The translations under genes and the position numbers were made by a program. The notes under the pieces were generated by a model. That model searched no databases. It was not told the origin of the DNA and saw only the letters and a program-made list of their open reading frames with translations. DNA of 64,000 bases from Acidimicrobiales bacterium (GTDB taxonomy: Bacteria; Actinomycetota; Acidimicrobiia; Acidimicrobiales; RAAP-2): the NCBI GenBank assembly GCA_025351385.1, contig JANXWA010000025.1, positions 124,001 to 188,000 of the forward strand. The letters are read 5' to 3'. Shown in pieces: positions 54,389 through 63,168 of the stretch (within the stretch, counting starts at the first letter, position 1; every line of letters starts with the position of its first letter).

Positions 54389-55450
54389 TTACTTGGCGAG
54401 CACGTCGAGGACTCGGCCGCGCCACTGGTAGCGGGCGGGGTACTCCTCGTCGGGCGAGTGGCCGAAGCGCAGCACCAACGCGTCCAGGGCCGGAACGACG
54501 CTGATCATCTGCCCCTCGTAGCCGCTGGCCCAGTAGGTGCCGTAACGGTCGCCGGTGACCCACCACTGCCACGAGTAGTACGTACCGCTCTCCTCGTCGA
54601 GGCTGGTCGGGACCTGAGCGGTCGCCGCCCATTCGCGCGGTATCAACTGGGCCCCGTCCCATTCGCCGCCGCGCAGGTACAGATGACCGAAGCGAGCGAA
54701 GTCGAGCGCATTGGCGTGCAGGAGACTCGACGCGACGAAGACGCCACGCGAGTCGAACGTGGGCACGGCGCTCGCCATCCCGATGCGGTCGAAGAGACGG
54801 TCGTGCAGGTACGAACGGTAGCCGTCGCCGTAGCCGACGAGGTCCGCGACGATCCGGCTGAGCAGGTTGGTCGTGCCGCTCGAGTAGTTGAAGAAGGTCC
54901 CGGGCTCGTGGGCGAGGGGCAGCGCCGCGGTAAAGGCGGCCATGTCGTCCTTGCCCTCCCCGTAGAGCATCTCGATGACGTGGCTCACCTGACCGAGCTC
55001 ATAGACCTCGACGAAGGCCAGGCCGTCGCGCATGGCAAGCAGGTCGCGGACCCGAATCTGGTGGCGAGGGTCCTTCGGATCGCTCCACTCCAGCACGGGA
55101 GCTAGATGGTCCGGGTCGAGGCGACCGTCGGCGACGAGGGTTCCGATGATCATGTGCAGAACCGACTTGGCCATCGACCACGACAGCAGCTGGCTCTTCG
55201 CGGTGATCGGCTCGGCCGGCCGATCGAAGTGGAACTGCTCGCCGCCGTAGCGCTCCACGAGCACTCGACCGCCCTGGATCACGACCACCGCGTTGGTGAC
55301 CGCGAGCTTCTCGTCGCAGAACATCTCGTCGACGACGGATTCGAGCTCCTCTTGGTGGTCGGAGGTTCCGCGGGGCCACTGCGCCGTCGGCCACGCCACC
55401 CCCGTCGGTTGCGGGGCGAATTGGGGTGTCACGCTGGGCAGGTCGCTCAT
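54389..55450 (-). CDS. Serine hydrolase of the beta-lactamase class C / esterase group
   Basis: 353 residues without a visible signal peptide, so likely cytosolic. The catalytic S-x-x-K is S92-M-A-K95 in LLSWSMAKSVLHM, and the Y-x-S motif Y189-S-S191 follows HEPGTFFN. The third motif may be the H of RFGHSPDEE near the end. Such proteins act as esterases, D-amino acid peptidases or beta-lactamases. GGAGG lies 3 nt before ATG at 55450. It is divergent from the small ORF at 55513. Substrate unknown. Confidence 0.85.
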   Translation of the reverse strand: MSDLPSVTPQFAPQPTGVAWPTAQWPRGTSDHQEELESVVDEMFCDEKLAVTNAVVVIQGGRVLVERYGGEQFHFDRPAEPITAKSQLLSWSMAKSVLHMIIGTLVADGRLDPDHLAPVLEWSDPKDPRHQIRVRDLLAMRDGLAFVEVYELGQVSHVIEMLYGEGKDDMAAFTAALPLAHEPGTFFNYSSGTTNLLSRIVADLVGYGDGYRSYLHDRLFDRIGMASAVPTFDSRGVFVASSLLHANALDFARFGHLYLRGGEWDGAQLIPREWAATAQVPTSLDEESGTYYSWQWWVTGDRYGTYWASGYEGQMISVVPALDALVLRFGHSPDEEYPARYQWRGRVLDVLAK

Positions 55451-55512
55451 GTTCCTCCGATGTCTGTAGGCATTGTTGCACGCGCGTCACACTCCGTCGT
55501 TACCGTGAGGCG

Positions 55513-55797
55513 ATGGAGCCAGAAGGAAAGCGAGGGCCGGTCCAGTACCTCTACCGAACCGTCATGCCGTCACCGCGCCATCGCAACCGGGTGAGTGCGT
55601 ACCTCGTTCAGCGGTTCTCCGACTCGAACGTCGTGGCGCGTATCGAGCCTTTGGGACTCGTCCACACCTCGATCGGCGAGCAGGCGCTGGCGATCCAGCG
55701 GCTGCGCCGCGACCTCGTCGTCGCCGGTGGGTGGCAGACGACCCCGAGCCGGCGCCACGCCCGAATGCGCGTGGCGCCGGCGCGACGGACTGGATAG
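55513..55797 (+). CDS. Small hypothetical protein
   Basis: Possible 94-residue basic protein with GKRGPVQYLYRTVMPSPRHR at the front and LGLVHTSIGEQALAIQRLRR in the middle. GTGAGG lies 2-7 nt before the ATG. No family is recognised. Its last 17 codons are encoded by a perfect 13-bp hairpin (55748-55781), so either the true end is earlier in evolution or the C-terminus is just the transcript end. Coding status is uncertain. Confidence 0.4.
   Translation: MEPEGKRGPVQYLYRTVMPSPRHRNRVSAYLVQRFSDSNVVARIEPLGLVHTSIGEQALAIQRLRRDLVVAGGWQTTPSRRHARMRVAPARRTG
55748..55781. terminator. Perfect 13-bp hairpin at the end of the small ORF
   Basis: GCCGGCGCCACGC (55748-55760) and GCGTGGCGCCGGC (55769-55781) with an 8-nt loop CCGAATGC. 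No T-tract follows. As one of two consecutive hairpins between an ORF and a tRNA pair, it may help end transcription from either side. Confidence 0.5.
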
Positions 55798-55798
55798 T

Positions 55799-55842
55799 AG
55801 AGATCGCCCCACGAAGTCTCGTGACGGCGTGGGGCGATCTCT
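55799..55842. terminator. Perfect 15-bp hairpin next to tRNA-Phe, probable terminator
   Basis: Left arm 55799-55813 (AGAGATCGCCCCACG) and right arm 55828-55842 are exact complements, with a 14-nt loop that itself contains GTC-TCGT-GAC. It lies 3 nt beyond the tRNA-Phe 3' end on the minus strand, the usual place for a tRNA operon terminator, although no U-tract is present. Confidence 0.6.
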
Positions 55843-55845
55843 CGG

Positions 55846-55918
55846 TGGTCGAGACCGGCGTCGATCCGGTGACCTCACGCTTTTCAGGCGCGCGCTCTAC
55901 CGACTGAGCTACTCGACC
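55846..55918 (-). tRNA. tRNA-Phe (GAA)
   Basis: 73 nt on the minus strand. The acceptor stem GGTCGAG/CTCGACC, D-arm GCTC...GAGC, anticodon stem CGCGC/GCGTG with loop CTGAAAA (anticodon GAA) and T-arm ACCGG/CCGGT are intact. The final CCA is not encoded in full, so it must be added by a nucleotidyltransferase. It follows tRNA-Asp by 28 nt. Confidence 0.92.
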
Positions 55919-55946
55919 TAACCTCGTCACCCTTTCGGGTGTCGAG

Positions 55947-56021
55947 CGGACCTGACGGGATTTGAACCCGCGACCTCCGCCTTGACAGGGCGGCGTGCAC
56001 TCCGAGCTGCACCACAGGTCC
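55947..56021 (-). tRNA. tRNA-Asp (GTC)
   Basis: 75 nt on the minus strand: acceptor stem GGACCTG/CAGGTCC, anticodon stem CCGCC/GGCGG with loop CTGTCAA (anticodon GTC) and T-loop GTTCAAATC. CCA is not encoded. Tandem with tRNA-Phe downstream, probably one transcript ending at the hairpin at 55799-55842. Confidence 0.92.
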
Positions 56022-56165
56022 TCGGTGTTCTCGAAGTCGGGACCTCGAGACGCGAATTGTAAGTCTATACGGTGTCGGGCCACGTCCTCGGGGGCGGTGC
56101 GAAGACCGATTGGCCCCCGACCGTAGGATGCAACCCGTGCTATTCATCGGAGGGACCAGCGTTTC

Positions 56166-57002
56166 GTGAGCCTCACCGTGATCGTCGTAGTGCTGGCAGC
56201 CGGCTTCGTCCACGCGCTCTGGAACGCCCTCGTCAAGAGTATCTCGAACCAGTCGACGAGCTTCGCGCTGGTGAACCTAGGCATCGCGGTGACCAGTTGG
56301 GTCGCCTGGCCATTCGTCGGGCTCCCTCGGAGTCAGGCCTGGCCGTACCTTCTCGGCTCGATCGTCTGCCACGTCGGCTACGAGCTCTTCCTTATGGGCT
56401 CGTACCAGCGGGCGAACTTCTCGCGGGCCTACCCGATCGCCCGGGGCACGGCACCACTTCTGGTCTCGCTGGGCGGTCTCGTGCTCGCCAACGAGCATGT
56501 CGGCGTGGCCGGCGCAGGCGGGATTCTCCTGATCGTCGCTGGCGTCGTCAGCCTCTCGTACATCCGTAACTCGTCCACGCTTGACCGCGCGGGCGCCTAC
56601 TGGGCCCTCGCGACCGGCGTGGCCATCGCGGTCTATACGGTCGTCGACGGGATCGGCGTGCGCGCGAGCCACGGCACGTTGCGTTACGCGGCCACCCTTT
56701 TTGCGCTGCAGTCGACCCTTTGGCTGACGTCGGTCGTGGTGCGTCACGGCTGGCGGCTGGCGCCGGATTTCGCGACGGCCCGGACCGGAGTCGCGGCCGG
56801 TCTGCTCTCCCTCGCCGCCTACACCGCGGTGCTCTACGCCCAGACGCGCGCTCCGCTCGGTGCGGTCAGCGCGTTGCGCGAGACCGGCGTCGTGTGGGCG
56901 GCCGCGATCGGCATCGTCATCTTCAAGGAGGGTAAGGCGCGGGCGATCCTGGTGCCGGCAGTCGTCGTCGCGACCGGCATCGCTCTGCTCGGCCTCAGCT
57001 GA
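56166..57002 (+). CDS. EamA/DMT-family transporter
   Basis: 278-residue membrane protein with about ten hydrophobic segments, the length and layout of the drug/metabolite transporter family. The two EamA halves are recognisable: SFALVNLGIAVTSWVAW and YPIARGTAPLLVSLGGLVLANE in the first, TGVAAGLLSLAAYTAVLYA and LGAVSALRETGVVWAAAIG in the second. It probably exports amino acids or metabolites; substrate unknown. GTG 56166 has GGAGGG about 12 nt upstream, a long spacing. Confidence 0.85.
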   Translation: MSLTVIVVVLAAGFVHALWNALVKSISNQSTSFALVNLGIAVTSWVAWPFVGLPRSQAWPYLLGSIVCHVGYELFLMGSYQRANFSRAYPIARGTAPLLVSLGGLVLANEHVGVAGAGGILLIVAGVVSLSYIRNSSTLDRAGAYWALATGVAIAVYTVVDGIGVRASHGTLRYAATLFALQSTLWLTSVVVRHGWRLAPDFATARTGVAAGLLSLAAYTAVLYAQTRAPLGAVSALRETGVVWAAAIGIVIFKEGKARAILVPAVVVATGIALLGLS

Positions 57003-57028
57003 GTCGTGGCCGACGCTGACGATGGATT

Positions 57029-57412
57029 TCAGTCGTTGTGCAGGACGAGGCAGAGCGGATGGCCGACCGGGTCAAGGTAGACCCGGAAGGTCTCACCCGG
57101 CTGGACGGCGCACTTGGTGGCGCCGATGGCGAGGAGGTGTCGCTCTCCCTCGTCGAGGTCGTCGACCAGGAAGTCCATGTGCAGCTGCTGAGGGACGAGA
57201 CCCTCCGGCCAGGTCGGGGCGACGTAACCGTCGACCTTCTGGAAGGCAATGGTGGGATGGCCACCGTTCATGAGCTCGATCCAGGTGACCTTCTCCGCCG
57301 GGAAGTCGCCGAGGGGCTCGACGTCGAGTCCGGTGAGGCGGGCGTAGAAGTCGGCGAGGGCGAGGGGGTCGGGGCAGTCGAGCGCGACGAGTTGGTAGTG
57401 GGGCAAGGGCAT
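57029..57412 (-). CDS. VOC/glyoxalase-family protein
   Basis: 127 residues of the vicinal oxygen chelate fold. LVALDCPDPLALADFYARLTG and the second-half FLVDDLDEGERHLLAIGA are the paired beta-alpha-beta modules; ETFRVYLDPVGHPLCL supplies the last metal-like Asp/His region. GGAGG lies 8 nt before ATG 57412. The sequence resembles PhnB/bleomycin-resistance-like domains, but no substrate is evident. It lies divergently from the sulfatase gene and convergent with the EamA transporter. Confidence 0.85.
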   Translation of the reverse strand: MPLPHYQLVALDCPDPLALADFYARLTGLDVEPLGDFPAEKVTWIELMNGGHPTIAFQKVDGYVAPTWPEGLVPQQLHMDFLVDDLDEGERHLLAIGATKCAVQPGETFRVYLDPVGHPLCLVLHND

Positions 57413-57559
57413 GGCTATTCTCCTCCGGCTACGTGGCGAAATCCTGGCGCGAAGCGTCGAAGTCGCTTCGGGGGTGGTGGTCTCGCCACGGCATTGGGTC
57501 AATCTACCTGTTCGGATCGGCGCGGACCAGTGGCGATATCGCTGGGGTACGTTTCAAGG

Positions 57560-59113
57560 ATGCCGATCGATGCGCGAACGCCACGCCCCGACGCACCGCG
57601 CAACGTGGTCGTCGTCCTGCTCGACTCGCTCAACCGCCACCTGCTCGAGGCGTACGGCTCGACGGAGTTCACGACGCCCAACCTCGCCCGTTTCGCCAAG
57701 CGGGCGCAGCGCTTCACCAACCACCACACCGGCTCGCTGCCGTGCATGCCGGCGCGCCATGACGTGCTGTGTGGCGCAATCGACTTCCTGTGGCGGCCCT
57801 GGGGGTCCGTCGAGGTCTGGGAGGACGCCATCACCTTCGACCTTCGAAGGAAGGGCGTGGTCACCCAGCTCGTCACCGACCACCCGCACCTCTTCGAGTC
57901 GGGAGGAGAGAACTACCACACCGACTTCTCGGCCTGGTCGTACGTGCGGGGCCACGAGGACGACCCGTGGAAGACCCGACTCGACCCGTCGTGGTTCGGC
58001 GCACCGGCGCTGCCCGCCCAGCCGGCCTCCATCGAGCGAGGGTACGACCGCTCGCGGACCTACTTCCGTTCCGAGGAAGACTTCCCCGGCCCACAGACGA
58101 TGACGGCCGCGGCGGCGTGGTTGCGCGAGAACGCTCGCCAGCACGAGCGATTCTTCCTGTTCGTCGACGAGTTCGACCCCCACGAGCCCTTCGACACCCC
58201 CGAGCCGTGGGCCTCGATGTACGACGACGAGTGGACCGGTCCGCGAGTTATCTGGCCCCCCTACACCGACGCCGGCGGGCCTTCCTCGCCCGACGAGCGT
58301 ACCGGTCGTCAGATACGGGCCAACTACGGCTCGAAACTCTCGATGATCGACCACTACTTCGGGCGGGTCTTGGACGCGCTTGATGACCAGGACCTCTGGC
58401 GCGACACCGCGGTGATCGTGATGACCGACCACGGCCACTACCTAGGCGAGCGAGGGGGAATCTGGGGCAAGCCCGGCGTACCCATCTACAACGAGATGGG
58501 CCACATCCCTCTGATGGTGGCGTGGCCGGGGAGGGAGGCCGGCGACGTGGACGACCTCACGACCACGGTCGACGTCCACGCGACGCTCTGCGAGGTCTTC
58601 GACGTGACACCCCACCACCGCGTCCACGGCCACTCGCTGATGCCAAGGCTGTCGGGAGCCGGTCCGGCGACCCGCACCCACGTACTGACCGGCATCTGGG
58701 GCCGGGAGGTCGTCTACATCGACGACGAGATGAAGTTCGTGCGTGCTCCTGTCGAGAGCAATCGCCCGCTCGAGATGTACTCGAACCGATGGTCGACGAT
58801 GCCGATCCAAGCGCTGCCCCAGCTGCGTCTGCCGCGGCCCGACCGGCGAGCGACGCTCTCCTTCATGCCTGGCTCCGACGTGCCGGTGATTCGCCAGCCC
58901 TACGGCGCCGACGACGACGTCCCGTTCTGGGCGCGCACGTCGTCGTTCCACGGTGACGTGCTCTTTGACCGCGGCGAAGACCCGCAGGAGGAGCGAAACC
59001 TCAGTGCCGGGGCTCGCGCAACGCCCACGTCGACCCCCGTCGAGGCGTTGCGCGAGGCGTTGCGAGAACTCGAGGCGCCGTCGGTGCAGTTCGAGCGGCT
59101 CGCGCTGCTCTAG
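57560..59113 (+). CDS. Type I sulfatase
   Basis: 517-residue alkaline-phosphatase-fold sulfatase. The signature C-x-P-x-R reads C62-MPAR in GSLPCMPARHDVLCG; Cys62 would be converted to formylglycine by a maturase not present here. The start VVVVLLDSLNRHLLEAYGS provides the first metal-ligand Asp, FVDEFDPHEPFDTP and VIVMTDHGHYLGERG the later metal site. No signal peptide is visible, so action is cytosolic or the start is misjudged. ATG 57560 has no spaced Shine-Dalgarno, but TACGTT at about 57548-57553 could be a -10 for a near-leaderless mRNA. It precedes GH1 and alkylsulfatase genes: sulfated glycans or alkyl sulfates may be the theme. Confidence 0.85.
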   Translation: MPIDARTPRPDAPRNVVVVLLDSLNRHLLEAYGSTEFTTPNLARFAKRAQRFTNHHTGSLPCMPARHDVLCGAIDFLWRPWGSVEVWEDAITFDLRRKGVVTQLVTDHPHLFESGGENYHTDFSAWSYVRGHEDDPWKTRLDPSWFGAPALPAQPASIERGYDRSRTYFRSEEDFPGPQTMTAAAAWLRENARQHERFFLFVDEFDPHEPFDTPEPWASMYDDEWTGPRVIWPPYTDAGGPSSPDERTGRQIRANYGSKLSMIDHYFGRVLDALDDQDLWRDTAVIVMTDHGHYLGERGGIWGKPGVPIYNEMGHIPLMVAWPGREAGDVDDLTTTVDVHATLCEVFDVTPHHRVHGHSLMPRLSGAGPATRTHVLTGIWGREVVYIDDEMKFVRAPVESNRPLEMYSNRWSTMPIQALPQLRLPRPDRRATLSFMPGSDVPVIRQPYGADDDVPFWARTSSFHGDVLFDRGEDPQEERNLSAGARATPTSTPVEALREALRELEAPSVQFERLALL

Positions 59114-59128
59114 GTCCGACGGCCGCGA

Positions 59129-60307
59129 TCAGTCGCTGGTGGGAAAGCCCTTCACCGCGTCCGCGTACCACTGGGCCGACGGCTTGGGCGCACGCTCGAA
59201 CGTCGTGCGGTCCACGGCGACGATCCCGAACTTCGGCCCATAGCCGAGGACCCACTCGAAGTTGTCGAGCAGCGACCACTGGAAGTACCCGCGCAGGTCG
59301 ATGCCGTCGCGTCGCACGTTCGCGAGACCCTCGAACGCTCCGGTCAGGTAGCGGATCCGCTGCTGGTCATCATCCGTGCCGATGCCGTTCTCGGTCATGA
59401 TGATCGGCACGTCGGTGAACTGTGCCGCCCGTCGAATGGTGTACTCGACTGACTGGGGCCAGAAGAGGTAGCCCATCTCCGTGAACTCGCCGTCGGGACT
59501 TACGACCAGGCCATCGGCGTCGAAGACAAGCTTGGTGTAGCACTGCACGCCGACGTAGTCGTCGTCGCCGACGGCGCGAAGGTACTCGTCCTCCATCTCG
59601 TTGCGGATCGACTCCACGATCTCCTCGCCTCCGGGCAGGGCCTCGTACTCCTGCATCGACAGCGGCATGCCGATGGGGTAGGAGCCCGGTGTCGAGCGAA
59701 GGGCGTCGCGCATAGCGAAGTGGCACGACCGCATCGCCCGGTTGACTTCGACGAATCGCTCCCAACTCTTGGCCTGGGGCGGAAAGAGCCCCATGAGGTA
59801 TCCCATGAGGGCGACGATGTTCGGCTCGTTCACGGTGCAGGCGATGCCGATCAGTTCGCCCAGGGACTGGCCGACGACGAGGGCGTAGTTGCTCATCCAC
59901 GTCGCGATGTCGGGATGCTCGAAGCCGCCGAGGTCGGCGACCCAGAGCGGAAGAGTGAAGTGGTGCAAGGTGACGACCGGGACGATCGACCGCGCTCGAC
60001 AGGCCTCGAGGACGGAGCGGTAGTGATCGAGGGCCTGGTGGGAGATGACACCGCGCTCGGGCTCGATGCGGGCCCATTCGATGGAGAGGCGAAAGGAGTT
60101 GAGGCCGAGCTGGGCGGTCAGGTCGAGGTCATCCTCGTATCGATTCCACGAGTCGCAGGCGTCGCCGCACTCCTCGACGCACTCGGTGCCTGCGGCGCGC
60201 TCGTAGCGCCACCAGTCGGTGTTGGACCCGCCGCCTTCGATCTGGTACGCCGATGTCGACGTGCCCCACATGAAGGCTTCGGGAAAGTGGACCTCGCGTT
60301 GTGCCAT
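59129..60307 (-). CDS. GH1 family beta-glucosidase
   Basis: 392 residues, shorter than the usual 440-480 GH1, mainly through loop losses. The N-terminal FPEAFMWGTSTSAYQIEGG is diagnostic. The acid/base is E161 in TVNEPN and the nucleophile is E306 in MTENGIG. The late FQWSLLDNFEWVLGYGPKFG contributes the substrate-binding Trp residues. It hydrolyses beta-linked glucosides, galactosides or related sugars. The ATG is at 60307. It is convergent with the sulfatase gene and divergent from the alkylsulfatase gene. Confidence 0.92.
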   Translation of the reverse strand: MAQREVHFPEAFMWGTSTSAYQIEGGGSNTDWWRYERAAGTECVEECGDACDSWNRYEDDLDLTAQLGLNSFRLSIEWARIEPERGVISHQALDHYRSVLEACRARSIVPVVTLHHFTLPLWVADLGGFEHPDIATWMSNYALVVGQSLGELIGIACTVNEPNIVALMGYLMGLFPPQAKSWERFVEVNRAMRSCHFAMRDALRSTPGSYPIGMPLSMQEYEALPGGEEIVESIRNEMEDEYLRAVGDDDYVGVQCYTKLVFDADGLVVSPDGEFTEMGYLFWPQSVEYTIRRAAQFTDVPIIMTENGIGTDDDQQRIRYLTGAFEGLANVRRDGIDLRGYFQWSLLDNFEWVLGYGPKFGIVAVDRTTFERAPKPSAQWYADAVKGFPTSD

Positions 60308-60452
60308 GAGACTGAACCTAGAACCTCTCGACGTGCGTCGTCCACCATGTCACCTCGCCCTCGCGGTCCGGTCCGTCCGGTCAAGCGCTCATCTCAGCTG
60401 TCGAAGGTCTGATTAGAGTGGCCCTCGACACGTCGAACGACCGAGGAGCACG

Positions 60453-62387
60453 ATGACCGAGCCGACTCCCGAGCGCAAAGCCGCGAGCCAGTCGACCGCG
60501 GCCCTGCATCGAGCGGTTCAAGGGGCGGCCTCGGCCCTGGACTCGAGCGACTTCGATAGGGCGTCGAAGGGACTGATCGCGTCGGGAGCGCCACGCCAGG
60601 TGATCGGGCGCTTCGGTCACGCGGTCTGGGACCTCGACGCCTACGCTTTCGTGGAGGACCCCGCGTCCGTCGCCGACCCACCGATTACGGTCAATCCGAG
60701 CCTCTGGCGCCAGGCGCGGCTCAACAACCACGCCGGGCTGTTCGAGGTAGTGCCCGGCATCTACCAAGTGCGTGGCATGGACATCTCGAACGTCACGTTC
60801 ATCGCGGGCGAGACCGGGTGGATCGTCATCGATCCGCTAACCGCCGAGGAGACCGCGGCGGCGGCGATGGCGATGGTCAACGAGCACCTCGGCAAGCGAC
60901 CGGTACTCGCGGTCGTCTACACGCACAGCCACACCGACCACTTCGGAGGGATGCGCGGCGTCGTGCCGGAGGAGGACGTGGCGAACGGTCGGGTCGCGGT
61001 GATCGCTCCAGCCGGTTTCCTCGACGCGGCCATCAGCGAGAACGTCCTGGCGGGCACGGTAATGCTGCGCCGCGCGACCTACATGTACGGTGCGCTGCTG
61101 GCGAAGGACCCACAGGGCCACGTCGACACGGGCCTGGGCAAGGGGCTGCCCGCCCTGCCGAGCGTCGGACTGGTGGCCCCGACGCGCGACATTACCGCGA
61201 CCGGCGAGGAGATGACGATCGACGGCGTGCGACTGGTGTTCCAGATGACGCCGGGCACCGAGGCGCCGGCCGAAATGAATGTGTTCCTGCCGGACCTGCG
61301 CGCGCTCTGCATGGCCGAGAACTGCACGGCCAACCAGCACAACGTGTACACGCTGCGCGGCGCGCAGGTACGCGACGCGTTGGCCTGGAGCAAGTACCTT
61401 GACGAGTCCCTCGCGCTCTACGCGCCCGAGTGCGACGTCCTCTTCGCGAGCCATCATTGGCCGAGGTGGGGCAACGCGGAGCTGACCGCATTGCTCGCCA
61501 GCCAACGAGACGCCTATCGCTACGTCCACGACCAGACCCTGCGCCTCGCGAATCTGGGACTCACGATGAACGAGATCGCCGAACAGCTAGAACTGCCGAG
61601 CAGCCTCGGCGACGAGTCGTTCAACCACGGCTACTACGGCACGGTGTCGCACAACGCCAAGGCCGTCTACCAGCGCTACCTCGGCTGGTTCGACGGCAAT
61701 CCGGCCCACCTCAATCCCCACTCGCCCGTTGAGGCCGCGCGGCGTTACGTCGAGTTCATGGGCGGGAGCGACGCGGTACTGGAGCGCGCGCGGGACTACT
61801 TGGAGCGCGGTGACTATCGGTGGGTCGCCGAGGTCGTGAATCACGTCGTGTTCGCCGAACCGGAGAACGAATCGGCACGCCTCGTGCAGGCCGACGCCCT
61901 CGAGCAGCTCGGCTTCCAGAGCGAGTCGGGACCGTGGCGCGACTTCTACCTGACCGGAGCGATGGAGCTGCGCAGCAATGGGACTGTACTCAAGGGGATT
62001 GGGGGCAGCGCCATGGGCCGGGGACTCGTGCGGTCGATGACCCCCGAGCTGCTGCTCGACCTCATGGGCGTGCGACTGAACGGCCCGAGGGCGGAGTCAT
62101 TCGCCTTCGAGGCGAACCTCGTGGTCGTCGACCGGGACGACGAGCGGTGGGCCTTCGGCGTGCGGCACGGAGTCCTGCACGCCCGGCGCAACGCCGAGCA
62201 CGCCGACGCCGACGTCACGATCCGAACGTCAATCGTCGCCCTGGCCGACTTCGCATCGGGCGCGAAAGTACTCGACGAGCTGGTGACCAGGGACGATTTT
62301 CGCATCGCGGGATCCGTGACGATGCTCGAGGAGTTGGTCGGCTACTTCGACACCTTCGAGTTCGGGTTCGAGATAATTCTGCCTTGA
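60453..62387 (+). CDS. SdsA1-like alkylsulfatase (MBL fold)
   Basis: 644-residue type III sulfatase that cleaves primary or secondary alkyl sulfates. The zinc site appears as THSHTDHFGG (H158, H160, D162, H163). GMDISNVTFIAGETGW and MAENCTANQHNVYTLRGA are the conserved neighbours. After the metallo-beta-lactamase core (about 90-400) come the helical dimerisation domain and an SCP2-like C-terminal domain (about 520-644), as in SdsA1. No signal peptide is visible, unlike the exported Pseudomonas enzyme. A basic reading is scavenging of sulfate from detergents or natural sulfate esters. Confidence 0.92.
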   Translation: MTEPTPERKAASQSTAALHRAVQGAASALDSSDFDRASKGLIASGAPRQVIGRFGHAVWDLDAYAFVEDPASVADPPITVNPSLWRQARLNNHAGLFEVVPGIYQVRGMDISNVTFIAGETGWIVIDPLTAEETAAAAMAMVNEHLGKRPVLAVVYTHSHTDHFGGMRGVVPEEDVANGRVAVIAPAGFLDAAISENVLAGTVMLRRATYMYGALLAKDPQGHVDTGLGKGLPALPSVGLVAPTRDITATGEEMTIDGVRLVFQMTPGTEAPAEMNVFLPDLRALCMAENCTANQHNVYTLRGAQVRDALAWSKYLDESLALYAPECDVLFASHHWPRWGNAELTALLASQRDAYRYVHDQTLRLANLGLTMNEIAEQLELPSSLGDESFNHGYYGTVSHNAKAVYQRYLGWFDGNPAHLNPHSPVEAARRYVEFMGGSDAVLERARDYLERGDYRWVAEVVNHVVFAEPENESARLVQADALEQLGFQSESGPWRDFYLTGAMELRSNGTVLKGIGGSAMGRGLVRSMTPELLLDLMGVRLNGPRAESFAFEANLVVVDRDDERWAFGVRHGVLHARRNAEHADADVTIRTSIVALADFASGAKVLDELVTRDDFRIAGSVTMLEELVGYFDTFEFGFEIILP

Positions 62388-62442
62388 CCGGTTATCAAGA
62401 CTCGCCGGCGCGACCCGTCGTGTTCTGCGATCGAGTGAACAC

Positions 62443-63075
62443 CTACTGGGTCGCCCAGTAGTCTGCCCCGGCCTTGGTGGCCTCCAGCTCCGCGGCGTCC
62501 TCGAAGCCCGGTGCCATGGCCGCCGAGGTGCCCGCCATGACCTGGTGGTGGTCGATGTTGAGCAGTCGAATCCAACTCTGTTGGCCCATGGTGAGCGAGA
62601 TGAAGCAGGCGAGCTCGACCAGCTCCTCCTCGGAGAAATGCCCGTGCAGCCTCTGCCAGAAGGCGTCGTCGGGGCTGAGACGCCAGGTGATCGCCTCGGC
62701 GTAGGCGAGGGCCGCCTTCTGGCGGTCGTCGTAGAGTGCCGATGACTCGAAGTTCAACAGGTCCTCGAGCTTGCCTTCGGAGAGGCCTGCCCGTTGGGCC
62801 TCGGTGCTTCGTTGGTTGCCGCAGTACTCGCACTTGACCGACCTCGAGACGTAGACGCGGCACAGCTCCTTCAGGGCGTGGTCGACGACGCCGTTGCGGT
62901 ACAACTTCTCCCACGAGTTGGCGAAAGCCCAGAAGGCTCCGGTCGAGTGCGCTCGCACCGCCGAGCTCTCCGGTCTCGGCGTGCCTTCACGGGCGCACCG
63001 CTCCATCTCGGTGAGCATTGCTTCGTCCATCTCGGCGAGGGGGAAATAGGAGATCCGCTGGGGCAGGTCGGTCAT
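62443..63075 (-). CDS. Carboxymuconolactone decarboxylase (AhpD-like) family protein
   Basis: 210 residues, all helical. The redox pair C82-EY-C85 in VKCEYCGNQRS stands at the AhpD active-site position, but the usual His three residues after the second Cys is replaced, so peroxidase activity is uncertain. Repeats of the family's helical bundle follow (ALAYAEAITWRLSPDD; LVELACFISLTMGQQSW). It may be a decarboxylase, peroxidase partner or of unknown function. The start ATG is at 63075, divergent from the final gene. Confidence 0.82.
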   Translation of the reverse strand: MTDLPQRISYFPLAEMDEAMLTEMERCAREGTPRPESSAVRAHSTGAFWAFANSWEKLYRNGVVDHALKELCRVYVSRSVKCEYCGNQRSTEAQRAGLSEGKLEDLLNFESSALYDDRQKAALAYAEAITWRLSPDDAFWQRLHGHFSEEELVELACFISLTMGQQSWIRLLNIDHHQVMAGTSAAMAPGFEDAAELEATKAGADYWATQ

Positions 63076-63168
63076 GACAGGAAGCCTATCGACGGCGAGG
63101 CCCTTCGGCGTCGGTCGCGCCGTCTCGATCGCTCACCGTGCACGGAGAGGGCCTGCGAAGATGGACCG

